Source: Tessaracoccus rhinocerotis (GTDB lineage Bacteria; Actinomycetota; Actinomycetes; Propionibacteriales; Propionibacteriaceae). Taken from it: a stretch of 64,000 nt of DNA. The stretch is from assembly GCF_007197885.1 (NCBI RefSeq), contig NZ_VKKG01000004.1, positions 352,778-416,777 of the forward strand. Direction: 5' to 3'. Numbering within the stretch: the stretch's first letter is position 1; the number at the start of each line of letters is the position of its first letter. Below the pieces are notes generated by a model. The model had not been told where the DNA came from and did no database searches. It saw only the letters and a program-made list of their open reading frames with translations. Both the position numbers and the translations under genes were made by a program. Positions 45,515 to 55,500 of the stretch are shown one piece after another.

Positions 45515-46787
45515 ACCAATTCGGCCGTGGCCTGGCGCGTGCGAGGTCAACCACGACGTCGCCACTGAAGCCGCGGGGGAGTTCCACCTCGGCGGTGCCG
45601 GCTTCGGTCGTGACCCGGTACCGGCCGGCGAAGGAGTCGACGTGGAGGCAGCCGTCGGAGTCGGTGGTGTGCTCCTGCGAGCCGTACCACCACTCGCCCT
45701 TGATGAGCTTGTGCAGAGCGTCGTAGCCGGGCTTGGGGGTGCCGTCCCTGCGCAGCAGGCCGCACGGTGCGCCCAGCCAGGCGCCGTGGTCCGTGATGCC
45801 CCAGTAGGTGACCGACTCGACGGACGGGTGGGTGAAGGTGGTGGTGTAGTGCTGCACCAGGTCGTCGGCCTGCCGGGCCTCGCCCTCGGGGGTGGAGGGC
45901 CAGTCGTCCACGACGTAGTCGTTGAGGTCGACGATGTGGGGAGGCATCAGGTCACCGGAGACGAGCGTGGTCTCGGTCAGCTGGAGCGGGATGCCGAACT
46001 GGGCGAACAGTTCGAGGCGCTCCTGGATCCCGTCCGCGCCGCGGAAGCCCTGGTGCATGTGGGTCTGCAGGCCGATGGCGTCGATCTCGACGCCGGCGTC
46101 GAGGCAGTCGCGGATCAGGTCGGCGTAGGCCTGCGTGAGCTCGAAGTCGTTGAGCACCAGGCGGACGTCAGGGTTTGCCTCCCGGGCGGTCTCGAACGCG
46201 AGCCGGACCATGCCGACGCGCCCCAGCTTCTGCGCCAGGCGGGTGACGGCGTTCTGCTCGGCAGTGAAGTCGGGGAGGATCACCACCTCGTTGATCGCGT
46301 CCCAGTGGTCGACGAGACCGGCGAACTGCGTGACGTCGCGGGTGATGCGCCCGCGGATGGCCGCCTCGACGCCGTCGTCGTCGAGTTCCAGCAGCCACTG
46401 CGGTGCGAGGGTGTGCCACAGCAGCGGGTGGCCCTTCAACCGGATGCCACGTTCGCGGAACCAACGTGCGGTGGCCTGCAGCCGTTCGGTCTCGGGGTTG
46501 CCGGGGGTCGGCTCGAACTGTCGCCAGTAGAAGGGGAGCGTGGCCTGGTTGAACAGGTCCAGCCACAGCTCGCTGAGGGACTCCATGTCCGTCGTCGGCT
46601 GGTGGTTGCTGCGCTCGGCGCCCGTCGGCGGACCCCCGATCCAGTCGACGAACTCGAACCCGATGTTGCCGAAGCCGAACGCGTGGTCGACCTGCTCGAC
46701 GGTGACCTGCGCGTCACTGAGCGGCTCGCCGGAGGGTGTGGTGACAAGCAGGCGGCTATTGGTCTTGCGGTGGGACAAATCGGTCAT
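45513..46787 (-). CDS. GH10 endo-beta-1,4-xylanase-like enzyme, intracellular
   Basis: A 424-residue protein. A short N-terminal beta domain is followed by the GH10 barrel with acid/base Glu167 (WDAINEVV) and nucleophile Glu272 (LQLTETTL). GHPLLWHT and [12 protein letters not shown] are further GH10 signatures. After the barrel a short beta tail of about 60 residues follows. No signal peptide is seen ([12 protein letters not shown]), so it should act on imported xylo-oligosaccharides. It is separated from the sugar loci upstream and stands alone before a toxin-antitoxin operon. An unusual site for a xylanase, but the gene is complete. Confidence 0.88.
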   Translation of the reverse strand: MTDLSHRKTNSRLLVTTPSGEPLSDAQVTVEQVDHAFGFGNIGFEFVDWIGGPPTGAERSNHQPTTDMESLSELWLDLFNQATLPFYWRQFEPTPGNPETERLQATARWFRERGIRLKGHPLLWHTLAPQWLLELDDDGVEAAIRGRITRDVTQFAGLVDHWDAINEVVILPDFTAEQNAVTRLAQKLGRVGMVRLAFETAREANPDVRLVLNDFELTQAYADLIRDCLDAGVEIDAIGLQTHMHQGFRGADGIQERLELFAQFGIPLQLTETTLVSGDLMPPHIVDLNDYVVDDWPSTPEGEARQADDLVQHYTTTFTHPSVESVTYWGITDHGAWLGAPCGLLRRDGTPKPGYDALHKLIKGEWWYGSQEHTTDSDGCLHVDSFAGRYRVTTEAGTAEVELPRGFSGDVVVDLARARPRPNW

Positions 46788-46898
46788 GGGGCATGTCTAC
46801 CGCTGCCAAGACAGGTTTGTCGAGTGCTGGAGGTCCACCCTGCCTGGAGGCCGCGGTCCGGGCGCCCAATGTCTCGCACGGCGGTTCTGGGGATTTCT

Positions 46899-46923
46899 TG
46901 TCGGACATGCCCGATATGTTCGA
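46899..46923 (+). promoter_or_regulatory. Inverted repeat upstream of the helicase-sigma gene
   Basis: GTCGGACAT (46899-46907) and ATGTTCGAC (46915-46923) match as inverted repeats at 8 of 9 positions around 7 bases, 35 bases before the GTG. TATGTT (46914-46919) within it could serve as a -10, though no good -35 is seen. A candidate operator or self-recognition site for the defence operon. Confidence 0.4.
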
Positions 46924-46957
46924 CGCAACTTGAAACCGCTTCACAGGGGGAATCGTC

Positions 46958-49702
46958 GTGGGCAGTGTTGCCACGTTGGATCAGGTGCACCCTCGCGTCT
47001 CGTCGGACGCGCTGGGCCTGCGTCCTTGGCAGGAGGAGGCGATGGAGTCCTGGCGTCGCGCAGGATCTCATGGGGTCGTCCAGGCGGTGACGGGAGCTGG
47101 CAAGACCAGGGTGGGCGTGGCGGCAATCGCCGAAGCGTTGGAGATCGGGCGGCGTGCCGTCGTCATCGTCCCCACCCGGGTCCTCGTCAAGCAGTGGGAA
47201 CAGACGCTCACGGAGTTGCTGCCGGCCGCTCGAATGTCCACTGGTAAGGCTGGGGACTGGCAGGTTCTCGTCACCACCGTCCACTCAGCGATGCGTGGGC
47301 CCGTGCTGCCCTTTGGTGAGAAGGGTCTGCTGGTTGCTGACGAGTGCCACCGCTACGGGGCGGACTCCTTCTCCCACGCGCTGAGGATGGGGTACCGCTG
47401 GCGGCTTGGCCTCACAGCCACCCTCGAGCGCGGGGATGACGGTGACGAGATCCTCGAGCAGTACTTCGGCGGCATCGTCTACGACCTCGGTTACGAGAGG
47501 GCGCTGGCCGACGGGCTGATCTCCCCGTTCAAGTTCGCGTACGTGAGCGTTCCGCTGTCGGCGGAGGAGCGGCGGGAGTACGACGCGCTGACCGAGGAGC
47601 TCAGCGAGGCAAGGCGCGCCCTGGTCATGCGATACGACATACCAACGGAGCCGGTCAGTGCATTCCTGCAGTCCGTGAGCGTCCTGGCGGAGGACCGCAC
47701 CGTCGGTGGCGGAGGAGGGCTGGCCAGACGCTACATGGCGCGCTTCTCAGCCCGTAAGCGGGTTCTGGCCGAGACGAAGATGAAGCAGCTGGCGCTGGCC
47801 GGGCTCGCACCGGCCGTCGCGGCATCCAAGGGCAGCGTCGTGTTCACGCAGACCCAGGAGTCCAGCCTCGCCGCCGCCGAGGTCCTGCGGAGCACGGGAT
47901 GCACGGCGGCCGCGGTCCATGGCCAGATGGATTCTGACGAGCGCGAGGAACGGATCGAACTGTTCCGGGACGGAGCGGTGACGGCTCTGACAGCGCCCCG
48001 CATCCTGGACGAGGGCGTCGACATCCCGGAAGCGGACCTCGGCGTCGTGCTGGCCGCCAACCGCAGCAGGCGGCAGATGATCCAGCGGCTTGGCCGCGTG
48101 CTGCGCAAGCGACCGGGCAAGACCGCCAGATTCGTCGTGCTGTATGCCGCCGGCAGCGTCGAGGACCCGTTCTCGGCCGACCACCTGCCCGACTTCTACG
48201 AGCAGTGCATACCGCACGCCCAGGAGTACGGGCAGTTCCGGCTGGAGGCAGGCCAGTTCGAGGAACTCCTCGAGTTCCTGGGCATCGAACACGGACAGGC
48301 CAGCGAGGCGCAGGCCCAGATCACGGACGCCGCCAGGCCGACGGTTGATTCCTCCCGCCGCCTCGCACCGGATTCGGGCCAGCAGCCGAGCGCACCGCCC
48401 AGCCATGCGCGGCAGGACCCGGAGGAGGTGGAATCCGGACGCTACGTCCCGACGACGCGGACGGGGACTGGACTCAGTACGGGCAAGGCCGGGGTCCGCG
48501 TTCCGGGGACGATTAGTGATGATTCCCTCGGCGTGTACCTCGGGCAGCTTCGCCGGTACCCGCTCCTTGCGGCCGAGGAGGAGACGGAACTGGCCAAGGC
48601 CATCGAGGCAGGCCTCTACGCGGAACACCTCTTGGAGAGCGGTGATGTTCGCAGGAACAGGGACTGCCTGCATCGCCTCGTGTCTCTCGGGGCCGAAGCC
48701 AAGCACACGATGATCGTCAGCAACCTCCGCCTCGTCGTGTCGATAGCCAAGCGCTACAGCGGACGGGGCCTCGAGTTCCTGGACCTCATCCAGGAGGGCA
48801 ACATCGGTTTGATCCGAGCGGTTGAGAAGTTCGACTACCGGCAGGGGACCAAGTTCTCGACCTACGCGACCTGGTGGATCAAGCAGGCGACCACGCGCGG
48901 GCTGGCCGATCAGGGCAGGACCATTCGCATCCCCGTCCACATGGATGAGCGAATGCGGCAGGTGGACGGGATTCGACGTGAGAAGGGCCTGACGTGGAGG
49001 CAGTTCCTTAGCGCCCACCCGAAAGGCCTCGTGGACCCGGAGGTCCCGCGGGATGAGCTGGAGCGGATCGTCAGGCTGTGGCAGCCCCTGATGAGCGTTG
49101 ACCAGCTTGCGGATGAGGTCGAGGATGCCCTGGTCTGCAGACCCATCGTCGGCGATCCGCCTGAGAACCAGGAAGCGGTGGTCGACGCCATGGCCAGGCA
49201 GGAAACCCTGAGGCGGATCATGGGCCCCCTCGAACATGAGGACCCGCGAGGTGCTTTCGTGCTGCGTGCGCGCCACGGATTGGTCACCGGGGAGCCGGAG
49301 ACACTCGATGCCATCGGCGCCAGGCTGGGGGTCACCCGCGAGCGGGTCCGACAGATCGAGAAGCTGATGATGACCCGTGCCCGGCAGTTGGCTGGTCTGG
49401 AGGATCAGGAGCCGGCATCGGACAGCAGCGCCCACCCCATACCCAGACGGGCCGCCTATGGCGCACCAGCCCCAGCGGCCGAATCCCGTCCACGACGGGC
49501 CAGGCCCGAGCCAGGAGCGACGAAGCCTTCCAAGAAATCGGCCACGAAGAAGCGCGGGCGCAAGGCACGCTCGCTGGGAGCGGTCGCCCATCGAACCATC
49601 GCCGCGTGGGATGCGCTCGAGGCGAACAGTCAGGCTTCGTCCTCACTATCCGACGGGCACCGGCCCCGGGCTGATTGGAATGGATATGCTGCAGTCAAAT
49701 GA
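46958..49702 (+). CDS. SF2 helicase fused to a sigma-70-type RNA polymerase sigma factor
   Basis: A 914-residue protein. Residues 20-445 are an SF2 helicase of ResIII/XPB type: Walker A TGAGKT (45-50), DECH (128-131), TAT (153-155), motif VI QRLGRVLRK (376-384). A Ser/Pro/Gln-rich linker follows (about 450-520). Then comes a sigma factor: region 1.2 (DDSLGVYLGQLRRYPLL, 521-537), region 2 (NLRLVVSIAKRY 589-600, LDLIQEGNIGLIRAVEKFD, FSTYATWWIKQA 633-644), a diverged region 3, and region 4 with a complete HTH (LDAIGARLGVTRERVRQIEKL, about 783-803). The tail is Lys/Arg-rich (KKSATKKRGRK). The -10-reading residues of region 2.4 are close to those of housekeeping sigma. AGGGGG precedes the GTG. It heads the operon; ATGA overlap couples it to the SNF2 gene. 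Likely it redirects polymerase or senses damaged or foreign DNA; this is inference. Confidence 0.88.
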   Translation: MGSVATLDQVHPRVSSDALGLRPWQEEAMESWRRAGSHGVVQAVTGAGKTRVGVAAIAEALEIGRRAVVIVPTRVLVKQWEQTLTELLPAARMSTGKAGDWQVLVTTVHSAMRGPVLPFGEKGLLVADECHRYGADSFSHALRMGYRWRLGLTATLERGDDGDEILEQYFGGIVYDLGYERALADGLISPFKFAYVSVPLSAEERREYDALTEELSEARRALVMRYDIPTEPVSAFLQSVSVLAEDRTVGGGGGLARRYMARFSARKRVLAETKMKQLALAGLAPAVAASKGSVVFTQTQESSLAAAEVLRSTGCTAAAVHGQMDSDEREERIELFRDGAVTALTAPRILDEGVDIPEADLGVVLAANRSRRQMIQRLGRVLRKRPGKTARFVVLYAAGSVEDPFSADHLPDFYEQCIPHAQEYGQFRLEAGQFEELLEFLGIEHGQASEAQAQITDAARPTVDSSRRLAPDSGQQPSAPPSHARQDPEEVESGRYVPTTRTGTGLSTGKAGVRVPGTISDDSLGVYLGQLRRYPLLAAEEETELAKAIEAGLYAEHLLESGDVRRNRDCLHRLVSLGAEAKHTMIVSNLRLVVSIAKRYSGRGLEFLDLIQEGNIGLIRAVEKFDYRQGTKFSTYATWWIKQATTRGLADQGRTIRIPVHMDERMRQVDGIRREKGLTWRQFLSAHPKGLVDPEVPRDELERIVRLWQPLMSVDQLADEVEDALVCRPIVGDPPENQEAVVDAMARQETLRRIMGPLEHEDPRGAFVLRARHGLVTGEPETLDAIGARLGVTRERVRQIEKLMMTRARQLAGLEDQEPASDSSAHPIPRRAAYGAPAPAAESRPRRARPEPGATKPSKKSATKKRGRKARSLGAVAHRTIAAWDALEANSQASSSLSDGHRPRADWNGYAAVK

Positions 49703-52533
49703 TCGACACTGACACCTTCGCACCCGGCAACGTCGTCGTGGTGCGCGACGAGGACTGGCTTGTGACGTCAGTTGACGAGTCTTCCGACGGACCCGTCCTC
49801 AACGCGCAAGGCCTCTCTGACCTGGTCCGCGGCCAGGACGCTGTCTTCTACCCCTCGCTGGACCGGATCAAGCTCAACGACCCCCGTGACACCACCGTCC
49901 GCGCCGACGACTCGCCCAAGTACCGCCGCTCCCGGCTCTGGGTCGAATCGACCCTCCGCAAGACCGCCGTCCCCCTCAGCGACGACTCGCTCACCGTCTC
50001 GCCGCGCATGCTCGCCCGCCAGCTGGGCTACCAGCACAAGGCCGTCGCCAAGGCCCTCGACCCCGCGACTCTGCGGCCCCGCATCCTGCTGGCCGACGCC
50101 GTCGGCCTCGGCAAGACGCTCGAGATCGGCATGATCCTCTCTGAGCTCATCCGCCGCGGCCGCGGCGAGCGGATCCTCGTCGTCACCCCGCGACACGTGC
50201 TGGAGCAGATGCAGCACGAGATGTGGAGCCGCTTCGCCATCCCGTTCGTGCGCCTCGACTCCCAGGGCGTGGCCCGCGTCAAGCAGAAGCTGCCCGCCAA
50301 CCGCAACCCGTTCTCCTACTTCCGCCGCGTCATCATCTCCATCGACACGCTGAAGCAGGAGCGCTTCGTCCACGACCTGCGCCGCCACCACTGGGACGCG
50401 GTCGTCATCGACGAGTCGCACAACGTCACCAACACCGCCACCCTCAACAACCGGCTGGCCAGCATCCTCGCGCCGCAGGCCGACGCCCTGATCCTCGCCT
50501 CCGCCACCCCGCACAACGGGTCGCGCGAGTCGTTCGCCGAGTTGGTCCGCCTCCTCGACCCCACCGCCGTCAAGGCCGACGGCGACCTCGACGCCCGCCG
50601 CGTCGAGCAGCTCACCATCCGGCGACACCGCCACAGCGCCGAGGTGGCCGAGGAGGTGGGGGCCGACTGGGCCGAGCGCCTCGAGCCCGACAACCGCCTC
50701 ATCGATGCCTCCCCGCAGGAGGACGCCGTCGTCGACGAGCTGGTCGACACGTGGCTCCGCCCGACGATCACCTCGCCCTACTCCGGCGCCAACGGCTCGC
50801 TGTTCCCCTGGACGCTGGCGAAGGCCTTCCTGTCCTCGCCCGCAGCCCTCCGCGACACCCTGCACAACCGCATCGAGCGCCTCGACCACACACCCGCCGC
50901 CCACCGCGAGGCCGAGGCCCTGCGCCGCCTGGCCGTCCTCAACGACGCCACCATGGCCACCTCGTCGAAGTACCAGGCCCTGGTCAGCTACCTCCGCGAC
51001 GAAGTCCGCGTCGGCAAGTCCTCACCCATGCGCGCCGTCGTCTTCTCCGAGCGCGTCGCAACCCTCCACTGGCTCCAGGCCAAACTCCAGAAGGACCTCG
51101 GCCTCAAACCCGATCAGGTGGAGGTCCTCCACGGCGGCCTGGCCGACGACCAGCAGCAGGCCATCGTCGAGAGCTTCAAGCAGACCAGCTCACCCATCCG
51201 GGTGCTCGTCACCGGCGACGTGGCCTCCGAGGGCGTCAACCTCCACAAGCAGTGCCACCACCTCATCCACTACGACATCCCGTGGTCTCTCATCCGCATC
51301 GAGCAGCGCAACGGCCGCATCGACCGCTACGGCCAGAAGCAGCCCCCGCAGATCACCACGCTGCTGCTCAACACCGCGAATGAGCGCTTCTCCGGCGACA
51401 TCCGCGTCCTCACCGCCCTCGTCGCTCGCGAGCACGAGGCCCACCGCGCCCTCGGGGACGCCGCCAGCCTCATGGGCCGCTACAGCGTCACCGCCGAGGA
51501 GGAGGCCATCCGCCAGGTGCTCGCCGGCTCCAAGAGCTTCGACGACGTGGTGGCCAGCCCCGAGGACATCGCCACCAGCGTCGACGACTGGCTGGCCCAG
51601 TACCTCGACGACGACGCCGACGATCAGCCCGAGCCCGCCGTCGTCGGCGACCACCTCCTCTACGCCAAGCCGGTGGACTTCCTCCGCGATGCCCTCCACG
51701 AGTACTACCCCTCACCCGAGGACAAGCCCCTCCCTCGGGACCTCGGCGGCGTCGCGTGGCGCGAACATCAGGCCGAGCACATCGTCGAGTTCGTCCCACC
51801 CGCCGATCTGCGCCAGCGCTTCGAGGTGCTCCCGCAGAGCTACCTGGCCGACCGCAACGTCCTCGAGCGCCTCCAGCTCGTCACCGAGCCCAACGCCGCG
51901 AGCACCATCCTCGACGCCGCCCTCACCGACACCAGCGCCTCCTCCTGGCCGGAGGCCCACTACCTCGGCCCCCTCCACCCGGTGCTGGACTGGGCCGCCG
52001 ACCGCGCGCTGTCCCGGCTGGCCCGCGGCGAGATCTTCGCCGTCCGCGGCGACGTCGACGTGCCCACCGTCCTGCTCAACGGCACCCTCATCAATCGCCG
52101 CGGCCAGGTGGTGGCCTCGTCGTGGTTGTCCGCCCAGTTCCACGGCGCCACGCCCTTCGTCGAGGTGCACGCGACGGCGGGGGAGATGCTCGCCGACGTC
52201 GGCGTCATCGGCGAGCGCAGCAACCCCGGCCCGGTCCAGCTCCCGGACATCGATCTCGTCCGGCCCGCCGTCGAGCGCGCCGAGGACACCCTACGGTTCC
52301 AGTTCCAGGCCGCGGCGGACGCCGCGAAGGCGCGGGTCGACGAGTGGGTGGCCCGCGCGGAGGAGTGGCAGTCCGAGGCCGAGGCGCTCATCCAGCGCGA
52401 CCAGGTGCGCCGCCGCCGCGCGCTCGTCGACGCGCAGGAGCGGTTGAGCCGCGACATGACCCCAGACCGCCAGCTGGTGCGCCCCCTGCTGGTGGTCCTC
52501 CCCGCCGATACCCCGGAGGCCACCCATGGCTGA
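49699..52533 (+). CDS. SNF2-type (DrmD/HepA-like) helicase of a defence operon
   Basis: A 944-residue protein. The ATP-binding half has DAVGLGKT (Walker A, about residues 131-138), VIDESHNV (DEAH-type, about 236) and ASATPHNG. The second half has LVTGDVASEGVNLH and QRNGRIDRYGQ (motifs V and VI). A C-terminal region of about 350 residues ends in a coiled-coil-like, Arg/Glu-rich helix. The start ATG overlaps the upstream stop; the stop lies inside the methylase start (8-base overlap). DrmD of class 1 DISARM and the helicase of the predicted Hma system have this form. It probably moves on DNA in concert with the methylase. Confidence 0.88.
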   Translation: MIDTDTFAPGNVVVVRDEDWLVTSVDESSDGPVLNAQGLSDLVRGQDAVFYPSLDRIKLNDPRDTTVRADDSPKYRRSRLWVESTLRKTAVPLSDDSLTVSPRMLARQLGYQHKAVAKALDPATLRPRILLADAVGLGKTLEIGMILSELIRRGRGERILVVTPRHVLEQMQHEMWSRFAIPFVRLDSQGVARVKQKLPANRNPFSYFRRVIISIDTLKQERFVHDLRRHHWDAVVIDESHNVTNTATLNNRLASILAPQADALILASATPHNGSRESFAELVRLLDPTAVKADGDLDARRVEQLTIRRHRHSAEVAEEVGADWAERLEPDNRLIDASPQEDAVVDELVDTWLRPTITSPYSGANGSLFPWTLAKAFLSSPAALRDTLHNRIERLDHTPAAHREAEALRRLAVLNDATMATSSKYQALVSYLRDEVRVGKSSPMRAVVFSERVATLHWLQAKLQKDLGLKPDQVEVLHGGLADDQQQAIVESFKQTSSPIRVLVTGDVASEGVNLHKQCHHLIHYDIPWSLIRIEQRNGRIDRYGQKQPPQITTLLLNTANERFSGDIRVLTALVAREHEAHRALGDAASLMGRYSVTAEEEAIRQVLAGSKSFDDVVASPEDIATSVDDWLAQYLDDDADDQPEPAVVGDHLLYAKPVDFLRDALHEYYPSPEDKPLPRDLGGVAWREHQAEHIVEFVPPADLRQRFEVLPQSYLADRNVLERLQLVTEPNAASTILDAALTDTSASSWPEAHYLGPLHPVLDWAADRALSRLARGEIFAVRGDVDVPTVLLNGTLINRRGQVVASSWLSAQFHGATPFVEVHATAGEMLADVGVIGERSNPGPVQLPDIDLVRPAVERAEDTLRFQFQAAADAAKARVDEWVARAEEWQSEAEALIQRDQVRRRRALVDAQERLSRDMTPDRQLVRPLLVVLPADTPEATHG

Positions 52534-55500
52534 CAGCGACGCCCTCCTCGTCGTCGAGGACTGGATCAGCGAGCACTTCTTCACCACCGACGCCCGCAAG
52601 GAGTCCTACCTGGCCCGCGTCCTGGACCGGGTCAAGCAGTGGCGCGACGCCGAGCACCCAACCACCAAGTCGCGGTTCACCGCCGAGCGCTCCAAGCTCG
52701 CCACCGCGATGGCCGCCCTCTACGCCGACGACGACCCGGACCCGGACGCCGCCGCGGCCCTCCACGCCGACCTCCGCCGCATCCTCGGCTACGAGCCCGG
52801 CCCCTACGAGACGACGGTGAACGGGCCCGTCCGGCTGCTGCGTTCTCCCGGCCTCGAACCGACCCTGGCGCTGGTGGAGGCCAAGCCCGCCGCGACCCTC
52901 GACGAGCTGTTCGCCCGCCACGCCGAGACCCTCGCCGAGCCGTACGTCGTCGATGACGAGGACCCGATCACCTCGGCCACCAAGCTGGTCTCCACCTTGT
53001 TCCTCGACCACGAGGAGACGAAGTTCGCGCTCATTATGGCCGGCCGCTGGCTGGTGGTGGCCGAGGCCTCCCGCTGGCCGGAGGGCCGCTACCTGGCCGT
53101 CGACCTCCACACCGTCGCCGAGCGCGGCGACACCAAGCAGGGCGGCGAGATCGACCGGGCGCTGGTGGCCGTCGACGCCGAGTCGCTGGCCCCCGACGCC
53201 GACGGCAACATCTGGTGGGACGCGACGCTGGAGGCGTCCGTCGCTCACACCGTCGGCGTCTCCGCCGACCTGCGCGAGGGCGTGCGGGAATCCATCGAGC
53301 TCATCGCCAACGAGGTGGTGGATCGACGGCGCGCCCAGGGCCTCGATCCTCTGCCGCAGAGCCAGGCGCAGCCGCTGGCGCTGCAGTCGCTGCGGTTCCT
53401 CTACCGGATCCTGTTCCTCCTCTACGCGGAGGCGTCGCCGGAGCTGAAGATCCTGCCCGTGGGGGACCCGGACTACGCCCGCGGCTATTCACTGGACCGG
53501 CTCCGGGAGCTGGTGCAGGTGGAGCTCGCCTCCCCGCGCGCCCGCTCCGGCACCCACCTGTACGAGTCGCTGGCCCTGCTCTTTCGCCTCGTCGACCGCG
53601 GCCACTCGCTGGTTGAGGAGCGAGGGAGCGAAGCGACTGAGCGTCTCGAAACCTATGAAACGACCAATGACCGCCTAGTCGAGCGCGGCCTCGAGTTCCA
53701 ACCCCTCCGCGCAGACCTCTTCTCACCCCAGGCGACTTCCCTGATCGACGAGGTCGGCCTCGGCAACCACGCCCTCCAGGAAGTCCTCCGCCGGCTGCTG
53801 CTCAGCAAGGAACGCTCCGGCAAGGAGCGCGGCTTCATCAGCTACGTCGAACTCGGCATCAACCAACTCGGTGCCGTCTACGAGGGCCTGATGAGCTACA
53901 CCGGCTCGTTCGCTGACGTCGACCTCTACGAGGTGGCCCGCGACGGCAACCCGGAGAAGGGCTCCTGGGTGGTGCCGGTGGACCGTGCCGACCACTTGGC
54001 CGACAAGGACTTCGTCCTCGACACCGACCCCGTCACGGGCCAGAGGAGCCGCCGCCGCTACACTCGCGGCCAGTTCGTCTTCCGGCTCTCCGGCCGCCAG
54101 CGGCAGCGCTCCGCCTCCTACTACACCCCCGAGGTGCTGACGAAGTTCACCGTCTCCGAGGCGCTCGCCGAGCTGCTGGACCAGGACGGCCACACCACCA
54201 CCGCCGAGGAGATCCTGGGCCTCAGCGTCTGCGAGCCCGCCCTCGGCTCCGGCGCGTTCGCCATCGAGGCCGTCCGGCAGCTGGCCGAGCAGTACCTCAA
54301 GCGCCGGCAGGAGGAGCTGGGGGAGCGGATCGACCCCGATCTCTACCCGGCCGAGCTGCAGAAGGTGAAGGCCTACCTGGCCCTGCATAACGTCTACGGC
54401 GTGGACCTCAATGCCACGGCCGTGGAGTTCGCGGAGATCACGCTGTGGCTGGACACGATGGCCGAGGGACTCCAGGCCCCGTGGTTTGGGCTGCGGCTGC
54501 GCCGCGGCAACTCGCTGGTGGGGGCGTCGCGCTCCTTCTACACGCGCGATCAGGTCAACGACAAGCGTTGGCTCACCACCCCGCCTACTGCGGAGCCGCT
54601 CACCGACATCGCCGCCCGCATCGAGCAGGACCGCCCCGAACTCAGCGGCTCCGGTGGCCGCATCCACCACTGGCTCCTACCCGCCGCAGGCTGGGGAGCG
54701 ACGTCCGAGTCCAAGGAGGCCAAGGAACTCGTCCCCGACCGCGTGGCCAAGGTCAAGGCATGGCGCAAGGCGATCAAGGGCAAGCCGACCAAGAAGCAGC
54801 TTGATCAGCTGGTAGCGATCTCCCACGAGGCCGAGGAACTGTGGGCGATGGCCTACCGCCGCCTCATGGTCGCCGAGCAGCAATCGGCTCGGCAGATCCC
54901 GCTGTGGGGGATGCCCCAGGACGTGGCCAACCAGCACCAGGCAACGGTGGTGACCCGCGAGCAGATCGAGGAGTCGCTGTCCGATGACGACGGCGCCTAC
55001 CGTCGACTCCGACGCATGATGGACGCCTGGACCGCTCTCTGGTTCTGGCCGCTGACTGGCGACGACGTGGCCCCGCCGACCCTCGACCAGTGGATCGACG
55101 CCGCCCAGGGCATCCTCGGCACCCAGAAGCTATCGTCTCGCGGATCGAAGCAGGGGATGGGCACGCTCTCCCCGGCAGACCAGTGGGAGGCGATGGCCGA
55201 CCAGGAGAGCTTCGAACTCGCAGGTGCCGGCGCCCGTCGAGTAGGGGACGTGCTCGACGACCACCCATGGCTGCGCGTATGCGAAGACGTCGCCCGCGAG
55301 CAGGGCTTCTTCCATTGGCAGTTGGACTTCGCGACAGTGTTTGGCCGCGGAGGCTTCGACCTCCAGGTAGGGAACCCGCCTTGGGTGAGACCCGACGTGA
55401 ACGTCGACGCTCTTCTGGCCGAGAGCGACCCGTGGTGGCAGTTGGCTCTCAAGCCGTCCGAGTCTGTCAAGTTCTCGCGACGCACAGAGACTCTGCAGTC

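Noticed and set aside
46899..46923. LexA (SOS) box
   Set aside because: Only one GTTCGA half-site fits; the other half (GTCGGA) and the spacing do not match the TCGAAC-N4-GTTCGA form.
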